In this document: positions 8,607 through 17,416 of the stretch, piece by piece | Layout of the letters: every line of letters begins with the position of its first letter | Numbering within the stretch: position 1 is the first letter of the stretch | NCBI GenBank assembly: GCA_947591475.1 | Contig: CANQDE010000003.1 | Span: 1 to 64,000, forward strand | DNA: 64,000 nt | Reading direction: 5' to 3' | From: an uncultured Alistipes sp. | GTDB lineage: Bacteria; Bacteroidota; Bacteroidia; Bacteroidales; Rikenellaceae | Notes under the pieces: generated by a model | Seen by the model: only the letters and a program-made list of their open reading frames with translations | Told to the model about the DNA's origin: nothing | Database searches by the model: none | Position numbers and translations under genes: made by a program

Positions 8607-10547
8607 ATGGATAAGAAATCGATCATAGGGATCGTTGTGGTGGGCGTGCTCTTCGTGGGGTTCGTCTACTTCAATGGCAAGGAACAGAAACGTTATCAAA
8701 CGGAGATGGCCGAATGGCAGGCTTACCAAGATTCGTTGGCGGCGGCGCAGGCAGCAGCGGCCGCTCCCGTCGTGGCGGCCGATTCGACCCAGATCGCCGC
8801 TCCGCGACCCGTTGCGGACGATTCGCCGTCATCGGCAAGGCTCGAAAGCGTGGTCGGCGCCTCGCTGGCTGCCGCTGCGGAGGCCCAGCCCGAAGAGTTT
8901 GCCGTCGAGAACGAGGTGATGATCGTACGTTTTTCGACGCGGGGCGGCCGGATCATCGGCGTAACGCTTAAAGACTACACCAAATACGCCCCTCGCGGCG
9001 AACGGCACGAACCGGTCGAATTGTTCGATCCCGCAACAGCCCGATTCGGCTTGACGTTCTATCTGCGGCACGGATTGAACAACATCCCCGTCAATACGAT
9101 GGATTACACCTTTGCAGCGCCCTCCGTGGAGGAGCTTCCGGACGGTTCGCAGGCCGTTACGATGCGGCTCGACGTGGCCGACGGTGCCGCTTTGGTCTAT
9201 CGCTACACGCTGCGCAACGGCGAATCGCTGGCGGAGAATTATTTGGTCGATTTCGACGTGCAGTTGGTCGGCATGGCGCCGCAGATGGCCAATCAGACGA
9301 CCTTCGGCATCGACTGGTCGAACACCTCCTACCAGAACGAACGCGGTTTCAAGAACGAAAACATGTACACGACGCTTTCGTATCGCTTCCCCGACGAACA
9401 GTCCATCGAGGAATTGGGTATGAGCGATGGTACGAAATCGAAAGAAATCACGACGTCGGTGAATTGGGTGGCCTTCAAACAGCAGTTTTTCTCGTCGGTC
9501 TTCATCGCGCCGCAGAACGTCGCTTCGGCAAATCTTTCGTTCGAAACGGCCCAGCCCGATTCGGGTTTCATCAAGCACTACGCCGCCCGCATGACCGTGC
9601 CCTATACGCCGCAGACCGAGGCCTACGATTTCGCCTTCTACTTCGGCCCCAACAAGTATTCCATCCTGCGCAAAGTGGTCGTCGATGGCGTCGATGACCT
9701 TTGCCTCGAACGGCTCGTGCCGCTGGGGTGGGGCATCTTCGGATGGATCAACCGCTGGGTGGTCATTCCGGTCTTCGATTTCCTGCGCAACTACATTGCG
9801 AATTTCGGCATCATCATCTTGATTCTGGTCGTGTTAGTCAAATTGGTGCTCTCGCCGATCACCTACAAGAGTTACGTTTCGATGGCCAAGATGCGGTTGA
9901 TTAAGCCGCAGATGGACGAATTAGCGAAGAAGTACCCCAAACAGGAGGATGCCATGAAACGCCAGCAGGCGACGCTGGAACTGCAGCGCAAGGCCGGAAT
10001 CAACCCGTTGAGCGGCTGTATCCCGATGTTGCTCCAGTTGCCGATTCTCTTCGCCTTGTTCCGTTTCTTCCCGTCGTCCATCGAGTTGCGCGGGCAGTCG
10101 TTCTGGTGGTCGGACGACCTTTCGTCCTACGACAGCGTGTTGAACCTGCCTTTCTCGATTCCGTTCTACGGCGATCACGTTTCGTTGTTCGCGCTGTTGA
10201 TGGCGCTTTCGACCTTCGGGTTCTCCTATTACAGCTACCAGCAGTCCGCCTCGTCGCAGCCGCAGATGGCCGGCATGAAGTTCATGATGCTCTATTTCAT
10301 GCCGTTGATGCTCTTGTGCATCTTCAACGACTATTCGAGCGGTCTGTGCTACTACTATCTGTTGTTCAACCTCTTCACCATCGCCCAGACGTTGATTACG
10401 CGCCGCTTCGTCAGCGACGACAAGATTCAGGCGATCATGGCAGCGGCTGCGGCGAAGAAGTCGAACGGCAAGAAATCGAAGTTCCAGCAGCGTTACGAGG
10501 AGTTGCTCCGTCAGCAGGAGGCCCAGCAACGCGCCCGCCGGAAGTAA
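8607..10547 (+). CDS. yidC: Membrane protein insertase YidC
   Basis: A 646-residue YidC/Oxa1-family insertase of the Gram-negative type. There is an N-terminal membrane segment (IIGIVVVGVLFVGFVYF, residues 5-21), then a large periplasmic beta domain to about residue 370. The conserved membrane core follows, with NYIANFGIIILILVVLVKLVL, SPITYKSYVSMAKMRLIKPQ and the QLPILFALFRFFPSSIELR segment. The C-terminus is basic and Gln-rich (about 615-646). It inserts proteins into the inner membrane with or without Sec. It follows pyrG by 14 bp, an order often seen in Bacteroidota. A module A repeat and then a terminator hairpin lie downstream. Confidence 0.97.
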   Translation: MDKKSIIGIVVVGVLFVGFVYFNGKEQKRYQTEMAEWQAYQDSLAAAQAAAAAPVVAADSTQIAAPRPVADDSPSSARLESVVGASLAAAAEAQPEEFAVENEVMIVRFSTRGGRIIGVTLKDYTKYAPRGERHEPVELFDPATARFGLTFYLRHGLNNIPVNTMDYTFAAPSVEELPDGSQAVTMRLDVADGAALVYRYTLRNGESLAENYLVDFDVQLVGMAPQMANQTTFGIDWSNTSYQNERGFKNENMYTTLSYRFPDEQSIEELGMSDGTKSKEITTSVNWVAFKQQFFSSVFIAPQNVASANLSFETAQPDSGFIKHYAARMTVPYTPQTEAYDFAFYFGPNKYSILRKVVVDGVDDLCLERLVPLGWGIFGWINRWVVIPVFDFLRNYIANFGIIILILVVLVKLVLSPITYKSYVSMAKMRLIKPQMDELAKKYPKQEDAMKRQQATLELQRKAGINPLSGCIPMLLQLPILFALFRFFPSSIELRGQSFWWSDDLSSYDSVLNLPFSIPFYGDHVSLFALLMALSTFGFSYYSYQQSASSQPQMAGMKFMMLYFMPLMLLCIFNDYSSGLCYYYLLFNLFTIAQTLITRRFVSDDKIQAIMAAAAAKKSNGKKSKFQQRYEELLRQQEAQQRARRK

Positions 10548-10554
10548 GAAAGAG

Positions 10555-10652
10555 GCGGGGCGAAGACTGCGGAGTGCTCGCTCGTGAGAGCGGGCCTCCG
10601 CGGGCGGAGGCTTCGGCCCGCGCGGCTCAAAAAGCCGCATTTTTGCTAATTG
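10555..10652 (-). repeat. Noncoding repeat, module A (copy A2)
   Basis: Reverse orientation of the copy at 145. GGCGGGGCGAAGACTGCGGA, a CGGGCCTCCG..CGGAGG hairpin and GCGGCTCAAAAAGCCGC are all present. It begins 7 bp past the yidC stop. Confidence 0.85.
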
Positions 10653-10744
10653 GAGATGTATATTGGTCTTAAAAAATGTGTTTGTAATAAATTTAGGTTA
10701 GGGTCAGCGAAATGAATCGGCTTTTGCGCTATTGCCCATCATAA

Positions 10745-10777
10745 AAAACCTCCGCACTCGAAAGGTGCGGAGGTTTT
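10745..10777. terminator. Bidirectional terminator hairpin
   Basis: AAAACCTCCGCAC, a 7-nt loop, then GTGCGGAGGTTTT. The stem ends in T-runs on both strands and sits between the convergent yidC and HMA-protein genes. Confidence 0.85.
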
Positions 10778-10804
10778 CGTTTGCCTGCGGCGTTCGGCGC
10801 CGGA

Positions 10805-11116
10805 CTATTTTTTCGTGGCGGGTTTCGGTTCGGCCTTGACCTTCAGCTTGGCAAATCCTTTGACGATGTTTTCGTCCGAATTTTTCGAGGTGTCGTAAAC
10901 GACCGTTACCTCTTTGGTCGGCACGTCGATCTGCACGTCTTTGATTCCCTTGCCGAGCGCCGGTACGTTGTTCATGATTTTGCTGGCGCAGTGCTCGCAG
11001 TGGATGTCCGTTGCGAATACCGTCGTTTTGGTCGTTTGCTTTGCGTCGGGCTTCGCGGCCAGACACACGCCTGCGCTCATCAGAGCGGCGAGGCACAATA
11101 CTAAAATTTTTTTCAT
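10805..11116 (-). CDS. Exported heavy-metal-associated (HMA) domain protein
   Basis: A 103-residue protein with an N-terminal signal peptide (residues 1 to about 21, MKKILVLCLAALMSAGVCLA). It is followed by a single HMA fold with the metal-binding pair Cys40-x2-Cys43 in TDIHCEHCASKI. The C-terminal tail is Lys-rich. HMA domains carry Cu(I) or other soft metals; here the protein would act in the periplasm or at the envelope. It follows the TonB-dependent receptor on the same strand by 56 bp, so they are probably co-transcribed and may handle the same metal. Which metal cannot be read from the sequence. Confidence 0.85.
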   Translation of the reverse strand: MKKILVLCLAALMSAGVCLAAKPDAKQTTKTTVFATDIHCEHCASKIMNNVPALGKGIKDVQIDVPTKEVTVVYDTSKNSDENIVKGFAKLKVKAEPKPATKK

Positions 11117-11172
11117 TTTTATTGACTGATTAGGTTTTTGTTTTTATCGTTCGATAAGGTTCCAACCCCCTC

Positions 11173-13515
11173 TTAATAAATGTTCAGGCGGAGACCGATG
11201 TAGAATTTACGGCCCATGAGCGGCCCCCAGACATTCATCGAGTTGAATTCCGTCGAGAAGGGGGCGTCCGCATGCAGAATCGGATCGTGCTGCCGGTAGT
11301 CGCCGATGTTCTCGCAGCCCACATAGAGGTCGAATTTGCCGATTTTCCGGGTTACCTGCGCGAAGAAGATCGGGTAGCGCGGCGACCAGTAGGTGTCGGC
11401 CAGATTGCCCGTCTGCGTCGGGATGCGCATGGGGCCGTTGAGCTGTGCCGTCGCATCGAATACCCACCGGCGGAACTTCGTGGCGTATTGCAGGTTGAGC
11501 AGCGTTTTGTATTCGCTCACCAACGGCCGTTCGACGTGCGCCACCGTGCCGTCGGGGCGTGCGATGGTCATCTCGCTGTCCGTGTAGCGGAATGTCGCGA
11601 AGATGTCGAACCGATCGACCGGCGTCCACGTGAAGTCGATTTGATAGGTGTCCGTGTAGCTGCGGCCGTCCGAGCCGTAGAACAGAATCGCCGTCGGGTC
11701 GTATTCTTGGTCGGTTACGACCGAATGGTCGAATTGCGTGCGGAAGAAGTCGAAACTCAACGTCGCGTCGCTTTCCCGTACCAACCCGAAACTCTGCGTC
11801 AGGCTGCCGCCTACGGTGAGCGCCTTCTCCATGCGGTCGAGCCCTGCGAAATCCGTGCCCAGAAATCCGATGCGCCGGCCCGTAGCCAATGCACCGATGT
11901 TGTCGGTGAGGAGGTTGGTCGAGCGATAGCCCAAACCGGCCGATGCCCGCAGCGTAGTCGACGGGGTGATGTTCCACCGCAGGTGGCCGCGCGGCGTAAC
12001 GAAGAACCGGTCGTAATAGTGGTTGTAGTCGCCGCGGATGCCGGCCACGATCGAAAATTTATTCTTGATGGAGTAGGTGTACTCCGCGTAGGCTCCAGCC
12101 TCGCGCTCGTTGCGGTCGAATTTTTGTTCAAAATGATACTCGGGGCGCGGCGCCTCGGTAATCCATGGCGTGCGGTTTTCCAGATTTTCGCGGAAGTACT
12201 GCAAGTGCCCTTGAATACCGACGATGAACGATGACCGGTGCGTAAAATAGTGGTTGTACATCAAGTTGACCGACAGCGAGTTTTCGTTGCCCGTGTAGTC
12301 GTTCAGCCCGAAGTAGGCATCCTCGTCGAAGTGGTCGAAGTCGGCGACGAAAGCGATGTTCGAGCGCAGTTCGTCCTCCTCTTCTTCGTCATAGACCGCT
12401 GCGCCTACGGGCATACCGATCTTCAGATAGCCGTTGGCATTGCGATTGCGGATGTGCGAGCCGTAGAGCGTGCCGGGGGTGTCCCAGTCGGTCAGCATCT
12501 CGTCGCGCATGGATTTCTTGTAGCCGTACATGCCGCCCAACCGGTTTTCCTGCACGAACTTCCAGCCCCACCGAATTTGCATGCCGTTGTCGGCCGAGTA
12601 GAGCCATTTGTTTGCGATGTTGATTTGGTCGCTTTTCGGCAGGTCGCGGAATCCGTCGTGATTGTGGTCCATCTTGCGGGCATCGGTATCCATCGAACCG
12701 TGCAACAGCAGGATGCTCGTCAGTTTCTGGTCTTTCGTTACCGGAAAAGCCGACGACAGGTTGATTTCGGGCCGCAGTTCGTCATCTAAATAAAGATTCA
12801 AGAAGAGCCGTTCTTGGTCGGTCGGCTTGCGGTGTTCGAGGTTGATTTGGCCCGTGATGGCTTCGTGGCCCGCCGTAACCGAGGCGACGCCCTTCGACAC
12901 CTGAATCGAATTGAGCCACATGCCCGGTGTGTAGCTCAACCCGTAGGGAGCGCTCAACCCGCGCATGATGGGGCGGTTCTCGTCGAGAATCTGCGTGTAG
13001 GTACCTGCAAGGCCCAGCATCTTGATCTGACGGGCACCCGATATGGCATCGCTGTACCCGACCGTAACCGAAGCCGAATTTTCGAACGATTCGGCCAGAT
13101 TGCAGCAGGCCATTTTGCACAGGCCGGCGAACGAGATGGTTTCGTTTTTCAGCAATCCGTCCCGCTTAATATAATTGCCGCTCAGGTTGCCTTCGATCGT
13201 AACGCTCTCTAAGGCGACGTCTTCGGCTTGCAGGGCGAAGTCGGCCCGTTCGACGCCCGGGGCGATTTGCAGCGTATCGTTGATATAGCCCAAATAGGTG
13301 GCGACCAATCGGTCGTATCCCTTCACGCGGTGCAGGCGGAAGCGGCCGTCGACATCGGCCGATGCGCCGACAGTCGTGCCGGCCCAGTAGACCGCCGCAC
13401 CGATGAGCGGTTGTTTTTCCGTGTCGCATACCGTGCCTTGCAGCTCTTGGGCCCGAAGCGTCGAACCGACGAAGAGCGCGAGTAGGCATGTGAGGATCGT
13501 TTCGTAATGTTTCAT
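11173..13515 (-). CDS. TonB-dependent outer membrane receptor
   Basis: A 780-residue receptor from the ATG at 13515. A signal peptide (ILTCLLALFVGSTLRAQ) is followed by a carboxypeptidase-regulatory-like domain (ELQGTVCDTEKQPLIGAAVYW), then a plug domain around residues 110-230 (PIMRGLSAPYGLSYTPGMW). A long beta-barrel ends in an aromatic-rich last strand (GRKFYIGLRLNIY). It would import a substrate across the outer membrane with TonB energy. The HMA protein downstream and the Fur-family regulator next door suggest a metal or metal complex, which is inference. An upstream in-frame start at 13569 is rejected because the signal peptide fits the later one and a TACTTTTG box lies at 13552-13545. 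Confidence 0.93.
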   Translation of the reverse strand: MKHYETILTCLLALFVGSTLRAQELQGTVCDTEKQPLIGAAVYWAGTTVGASADVDGRFRLHRVKGYDRLVATYLGYINDTLQIAPGVERADFALQAEDVALESVTIEGNLSGNYIKRDGLLKNETISFAGLCKMACCNLAESFENSASVTVGYSDAISGARQIKMLGLAGTYTQILDENRPIMRGLSAPYGLSYTPGMWLNSIQVSKGVASVTAGHEAITGQINLEHRKPTDQERLFLNLYLDDELRPEINLSSAFPVTKDQKLTSILLLHGSMDTDARKMDHNHDGFRDLPKSDQINIANKWLYSADNGMQIRWGWKFVQENRLGGMYGYKKSMRDEMLTDWDTPGTLYGSHIRNRNANGYLKIGMPVGAAVYDEEEEDELRSNIAFVADFDHFDEDAYFGLNDYTGNENSLSVNLMYNHYFTHRSSFIVGIQGHLQYFRENLENRTPWITEAPRPEYHFEQKFDRNEREAGAYAEYTYSIKNKFSIVAGIRGDYNHYYDRFFVTPRGHLRWNITPSTTLRASAGLGYRSTNLLTDNIGALATGRRIGFLGTDFAGLDRMEKALTVGGSLTQSFGLVRESDATLSFDFFRTQFDHSVVTDQEYDPTAILFYGSDGRSYTDTYQIDFTWTPVDRFDIFATFRYTDSEMTIARPDGTVAHVERPLVSEYKTLLNLQYATKFRRWVFDATAQLNGPMRIPTQTGNLADTYWSPRYPIFFAQVTRKIGKFDLYVGCENIGDYRQHDPILHADAPFSTEFNSMNVWGPLMGRKFYIGLRLNIY

Positions 13516-13544
13516 ATTGACGTTCTTTCTATTTTTTTCGTGGA

Positions 13545-13552
13545 CAAAAGTA
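13545..13552 (-). promoter_or_regulatory. Candidate -7 box for the TonB receptor operon
   Basis: TACTTTTG on the minus strand, about 30 bp before the ATG at 13515. It is a good match to TAnnTTTG. It is only 30 bp past the Fur-family gene stop, so the receptor can be transcribed separately. Confidence 0.5.
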
Positions 13553-13581
13553 GCGCATTTCCGTTGCAACCGAGTTGCAGA

Positions 13582-14025
13582 TTATCGCGAAGGTTCGGTT
13601 CCGCCGCTTTTTGTCCGACAGTCGGGGCATATGCCCTTGACGAGGTAATTGATTTGATGGACTTCGAATCCGGCCGGACAGGCGATCGCCGGAATGTGCG
13701 TCTGTTCCAAACAGTAGGTTCGGCCGCACCGTTCGCAATGGAAATGGCAGTGCAGTTCGTCGGGCGTGCAGTCGTGGTCGTTCCGACAGAGGCAGTATTT
13801 GGTCGTGCCGCTGCCGTCTTCGACGATGTGCAGTAAGTGATGGGCGGCGAACAGCGTCAGCGTCCGGAAAATCGACGATTTGTCGACGGTCTCGGTCGCG
13901 ACCTCCAAATCGGCGAGACTGAACGTGTCGTCGAATCGTTCCATGGCTTGCAGTACGAGCATCCGTACGGCCGTCGGGCGTATGTCGTGGCGCAGGAGAA
14001 GCTCCTCGCCGTATTTTTCGTTCAT
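13582..14025 (-). CDS. Fur-family metal-responsive regulator
   Basis: A 147-residue Fur/Zur/PerR-family repressor. The N-terminal winged helix includes IRPTAVRMLVLQAM and KSSIFRTLTLFAAHHLL. The C-terminal metal domain has LHCHFHCERCGRTYCLE, with the CxxC of the structural zinc site, and a second CPDC pair near the end. Such proteins block transcription when loaded with their metal. The start is the ATG at 14025; the frame runs open much farther upstream, but that part has no family similarity and overlaps recQ. It lies between the Cys/His-rich exported protein and the TonB receptor, which it may control. The metal cannot be decided from sequence. Confidence 0.9.
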   Translation of the reverse strand: MNEKYGEELLLRHDIRPTAVRMLVLQAMERFDDTFSLADLEVATETVDKSSIFRTLTLFAAHHLLHIVEDGSGTTKYCLCRNDHDCTPDELHCHFHCERCGRTYCLEQTHIPAIACPAGFEVHQINYLVKGICPDCRTKSGGTEPSR

Positions 14026-14153
14026 GGATTGGAATGTGTCAGCCTGTGTACGGGCTGCCGGACGGTTTTGCAGAATGAAAACGCGCTGGTTCCGATCGTC
14101 CGCGATTCCGGATTTTTCGATCGGATCGGGAGGCGATGACCGATGGTCGTCGC

Positions 14154-14588
14154 TCAACTGTGCGAGGGTGGGGCACGGAGGCCCGTGCAGCGTACGATGC
14201 CGCGACAGAGGAATGGCGTGCGACGGTTGACCGAACGGTCGGTAAGAGTTGCATCCGGCGCAACGGTCGGAAGGTCGTCCGGCAGCGAAGCCGTGAGTAC
14301 CGGCAGGACGAAGCGATCCGTGCGGCCGTCGTGTCCTTTGGTGTAGAGGGCGATTTCCGTGGAATGCCGGTCGGTGCAGCACGGAGCGTCCCAGGCGGAT
14401 TGCTCCGACGTCGTACGGGGCAAGCTGTGCCGGCAACAGTCGTCGTGGTCGTGATGATGACCGTCGACCGCCTCCGTGCAGGCCGTCATGACCCTGCACC
14501 GGCAGGTGAGCGAAGCACAGGCGGGCCCGATGGCCGTCAGCAGATAGACGACCAGCAACCAGCAGGCTATGTAACGGGTTCGTTTCAT
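14154..14588 (-). CDS. Small exported Cys/His-rich protein
   Basis: A 144-residue protein with a signal peptide (YIACWLLVVYLLTAIGPACA). A short metal-ligand-rich stretch follows (CRCR at about 29-32, HHHDHDDCCRH at about 44-54, CC near 70), then a tail without clear features. I do not recognise the family with certainty. Small Cys/His-rich exported proteins are often found beside TonB/HMA genes in Bacteroidota, and one such group is called HYC_CC_PP; membership here is a guess. It lies upstream of the Fur-family gene on the same strand, with 128 bp between. Metal binding in the periplasm is the simplest reading. Confidence 0.65.
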   Translation of the reverse strand: MKRTRYIACWLLVVYLLTAIGPACASLTCRCRVMTACTEAVDGHHHDHDDCCRHSLPRTTSEQSAWDAPCCTDRHSTEIALYTKGHDGRTDRFVLPVLTASLPDDLPTVAPDATLTDRSVNRRTPFLCRGIVRCTGLRAPPSHS

Positions 14589-14608
14589 CGCAACGACATT
14601 TCCGAATG

Positions 14609-14616
14609 CAAAAATA
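14609..14616 (-). promoter_or_regulatory. Candidate -7 box for the Cys/His-rich protein
   Basis: TATTTTTG on the minus strand, about 20 bp before the ATG at 14588. It matches TAnnTTTG. Confidence 0.45.
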
Positions 14617-14670
14617 GTGAATTATTCGGAGGAAATGGCACGTTTCGCTTTTAATTTTTCGCCGAATGCG

Positions 14671-14678
14671 TACCTTTG
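14671..14678 (+). promoter_or_regulatory. -7 box almost touching the recQ start
   Basis: TACCTTTG matches the -7 consensus and ends only 4 bp before the ATG at 14683. An RNA starting 5-7 bp after the box would have almost no leader. Confidence 0.5.
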
Positions 14679-14682
14679 TACT

Positions 14683-16641
14683 ATGGAACAGCCGGTCGAC
14701 ATACATGCCGTTCTCAAACGGTATTGGGGGTACACGGAGTTCCGCTCCGTGCAGGAGCGGATCATCCGCGACGTGCTCGACGGTCGCGATACGCTGGCGC
14801 TGATGCCGACGGGCGGCGGCAAGTCGTTGACCTATCAGGTGCCGACGCTGGCCCGCGAGGGGTTGTGCATCGTCGTAACGCCGCTCATTGCCTTGATGAA
14901 AGACCAAGTCGACCGGCTTCGGGCGCTTCGGATTCCGGCTGTCGCCGTGCATGCGGGCCTTTCGCCGAGGCAGCTGGACATCGCGCTGGACAATTGCGTC
15001 TACGGCGATGTGAAGTTCCTCTACGTGGCGCCCGAACGGTTGGCCTCCGAGGCCTTCCGGCTGCGGGTCGTGCGGATGAACGTCGCATTGATCGCCGTCG
15101 ACGAGGCCCATTGCATCTCGCAGTGGGGCTACGACTTCCGGCCCTCCTATCTGCGGATCGCCGAATTGCGCGAAAAGCTGCCCGGCGTGCCCGTGCTGGC
15201 GCTGACCGCTTCGGCGACGCCGCGCGTGGCCGAGGACATCCAGTATCATCTGAAATTCGCCGAGTCGCATGTCGTGCGCGGCGATTTCCGACGTCCCAAC
15301 CTCTCTTACAGCGTGCGCCATACCGATGATAAGAACGCACAGTTGATGCGTTTATTGCAGCATGTCGCGGGTTCCGGCATCGTCTACATGCGCACGCGCG
15401 AGGGCACCGAACAGTTAGCCGATACGTTGCGCGAGGCCGGAATCGCCGCTACGGCCTATCACGGCGGGCTGGGGCATGCCGAACGTTCGGCGCGTCAGGA
15501 GGAGTGGTTGCGCGGCCGGGTGCGGGTGATGGTGGCGACCAACGCTTTCGGGATGGGAATCGACAAGCCCGATGTGCGGTTCGTCGTGCACTATTCGATG
15601 TGCGATTCGCTGGAAAGTTATTACCAGGAGGCGGGTCGTGCGGGGCGCGACGGCAAGCGGGCCTACGCCTTGCTGCTGGTCGCTTCGGACGATGCCGACC
15701 GCATCGCCCGCCGCTTCAAGCAGGAGTTCCCGCCTTTGGAGCAGGTCAAGGATATTTACGAGCGCGTCTGCTCCTATCTGCAAATCGGCATCGGCGACGG
15801 GGCCGGCGCGTCGGTGCTCTTCAATATCTACGAATTTTGTGCGCGCGAACACCTCTATGCCGGTACGGTGCAGAGTGCGTTGAAACTGTTGCAGCAGAAC
15901 GGTTATCTGACTCTCACCGATGCGCAGGATCATCCGGCGAGGGTGATGTTCTGCGTCAGTCGCGACGATCTCTACAAGTTGCGGGTCAAGCGCGACGACC
16001 TCGATCATTTCATCCGGACGCTGCTGCGGCTTTACAACGGAGTTTTCACCGATTTCCGGCCGATCGACGAAGGCGAATTGGCCACGTGGAGCGGCTACAC
16101 GGTGGAGCGGGTCAAGGAGTTATTGAAACGTCTGTGGCAGTTGCGCGTCATTCGTTACATTCCGTCGAACCGTTCGCCGCTGCTCTTTTTCGACGAGGAG
16201 CGGCTGCCGCGCGCCGACCTCTACATCGCGCCCGAGACCTATGCCCGCCGGCTGGCGTTGACGCAGGAACGGTTCGAAAGCATGCTCGCCTATGCGTCGA
16301 ACGATACGCGGTGCCGTAGCGTCGTATTGGACGAGTATTTCGGCGGAGACGACGCCGAGCCGTGCGGCATCTGCGATTGTTGTCTGGCCCGTCGGCGCGA
16401 GGAGAAGCGGCGGGCTGCCGAACGGTCGGGGGCGGCATCGGACGATGGGTCGGATGCGGCTTTGCGCGACGAATTGCTGCATCGGCTCGATGCCGGAGCA
16501 GCCGATCCGCGGACGCTGTGTGCCGGATTGCCCTGCCCGCCCGAACGAGGCGCCGAGCTGCTCCGCACGCTGATCGACCGAGGCATCCTCTGCATGCAAT
16601 CCGACGGAACGGTGAAAAAAATCGGCGAACGGCTCGAGTGA
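14683..16641 (+). CDS. recQ: ATP-dependent DNA helicase RecQ
   Basis: A 652-residue RecQ-family 3'-5' helicase. The core has the Walker A loop MPTGGGKSLTYQVP, the DEAH box in AVDEAHCISQWGYDFRPSY, and motifs V/VI in TNAFGMGIDKPDVRFVVHYS and YYQEAGRAGRDG. The RQC zinc site is marked by CRSVVLDEYFG and CGICDCC near residue 560. The C-terminus (about 575-652) is a poorly conserved stretch with a possible winged helix and no obvious HRDC domain. It acts in recombinational repair and fork maintenance. The ATG at 14683 is chosen over the upstream frame because the family starts with a helix like this and a -7 box lies just before it. Confidence 0.95.
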   Translation: MEQPVDIHAVLKRYWGYTEFRSVQERIIRDVLDGRDTLALMPTGGGKSLTYQVPTLAREGLCIVVTPLIALMKDQVDRLRALRIPAVAVHAGLSPRQLDIALDNCVYGDVKFLYVAPERLASEAFRLRVVRMNVALIAVDEAHCISQWGYDFRPSYLRIAELREKLPGVPVLALTASATPRVAEDIQYHLKFAESHVVRGDFRRPNLSYSVRHTDDKNAQLMRLLQHVAGSGIVYMRTREGTEQLADTLREAGIAATAYHGGLGHAERSARQEEWLRGRVRVMVATNAFGMGIDKPDVRFVVHYSMCDSLESYYQEAGRAGRDGKRAYALLLVASDDADRIARRFKQEFPPLEQVKDIYERVCSYLQIGIGDGAGASVLFNIYEFCAREHLYAGTVQSALKLLQQNGYLTLTDAQDHPARVMFCVSRDDLYKLRVKRDDLDHFIRTLLRLYNGVFTDFRPIDEGELATWSGYTVERVKELLKRLWQLRVIRYIPSNRSPLLFFDEERLPRADLYIAPETYARRLALTQERFESMLAYASNDTRCRSVVLDEYFGGDDAEPCGICDCCLARRREEKRRAAERSGAASDDGSDAALRDELLHRLDAGAADPRTLCAGLPCPPERGAELLRTLIDRGILCMQSDGTVKKIGERLE

Positions 16642-16655
16642 GCAGATTTTTTTGC

Positions 16656-16663
16656 TACTTTTG
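16656..16663 (+). promoter_or_regulatory. Candidate -7 box for the exonuclease gene
   Basis: TACTTTTG, 20 bp before the ATG at 16683 and just after the recQ stop. It allows separate transcription of the exonuclease. Confidence 0.4.
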
Positions 16664-16682
16664 TGCGAATTTTTTCGCCCGA

Positions 16683-17273
16683 ATGGAATCCAGCCCTTTT
16701 CTCGCCAAAATAAGCAACGAAGAGACCGCTTTGCTCCCCGCCATCGAATTCGCGGGGCCGATCCGCATCATCGACACGGAACGCGACATCGAGGCGGCCT
16801 GTCGGGAGTTGCGACGCGCTCCGATCATCGGATTCGATACCGAGACCCGTCCGTCGTTCCGTGCGGGGGTAACCTATCGGGTGGCCCTGCTCCAGCTTGC
16901 GACGCAGGAGGCCGCTTTTCTGTTCCGATTGAACCGCATTCCGCTGGCGAAACCCCTCATCGACCTCTTGGAAGACAAACAGATTTTGAAGGTCGGAGCC
17001 GCCGTTGCGGGCGATTTGCGGGCTTTGCGGCGATTGCGCCATTTCCGCGAGGGCGGGTTCGTCGATTTGCAGACGTTGGCACCGCAGTGGGGCATTGAGG
17101 AGAAGAGCGTGCGCAAAATGTCGGCCATCGTGTTGGGGCAGCGTGTGTCGAAGGCCCAGCGGTTGAGTAATTGGGAGGCTCAGACCCTCACGGACAAACA
17201 GGCGCTTTATGCGGCGACCGATGCGTGGGTCTGCGTGCAGATTTACAACCGGTTGTCGAGGCTATCAAAATAA
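16683..17273 (+). CDS. DEDD-family 3'-5' exonuclease domain protein
   Basis: A 196-residue protein that is almost entirely a DEDDy exonuclease fold of the RNase D/WRN type. Visible motifs are IIGFDTETRPSF (Exo I, Asp and Glu), VGAAVAGDLRALRRL (Exo II region) and LYAATDAWVCVQIYNRL (Exo III with the last Asp). Family members remove nucleotides from 3' ends of DNA or structured RNA with two metal ions. It follows recQ by 41 bp on the same strand, a pairing that recalls WRN, where helicase and exonuclease are fused; this is suggestive only. The ATG at 16683 is chosen because the longer frame overlaps recQ. Confidence 0.88.
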   Translation: MESSPFLAKISNEETALLPAIEFAGPIRIIDTERDIEAACRELRRAPIIGFDTETRPSFRAGVTYRVALLQLATQEAAFLFRLNRIPLAKPLIDLLEDKQILKVGAAVAGDLRALRRLRHFREGGFVDLQTLAPQWGIEEKSVRKMSAIVLGQRVSKAQRLSNWEAQTLTDKQALYAATDAWVCVQIYNRLSRLSK

Positions 17274-17276
17274 AAG

Positions 17277-17408
17277 CGGGGCGGAGGCTTCGGCCCGCGT
17301 GGCCCACAGAGCCGCCATATTATTAACTGGCACGGGTCGCACGGTTTTGGAAAAAAACGGTTGGCAGCGACGATAACTTTGCTAAGCAAGATAGAGGGTC
17401 TACTGCAT
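17277..17408 (-). repeat. Noncoding repeat, module A (copy A3)
   Basis: In reverse it reads GCAGTAGACC, then CGTCGCTGCCAACCGTTTTT, GACCCGTGCCAGTTAATAAT, GGCGGCTC..GGGCCACG and GGCCGAAGCCTCCGCC. It shares its 5' half with the copies at 25683 and 44046. It fills the gap between the exonuclease and the methyltransferase. Confidence 0.8.
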
Positions 17409-17416
17409 TAATAAAA

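Noticed and set aside
11272..12234. A 320-codon plus-strand frame
   Set aside because: Antisense shadow of the TonB receptor barrel, without a signal or domain.
14025..15321. N-terminal extension of the Fur-family frame to 15321
   Set aside because: The extra part overlaps recQ and the Cys/His-rich protein gene and has no family similarity; the ATG at 14025 gives the normal Fur length.
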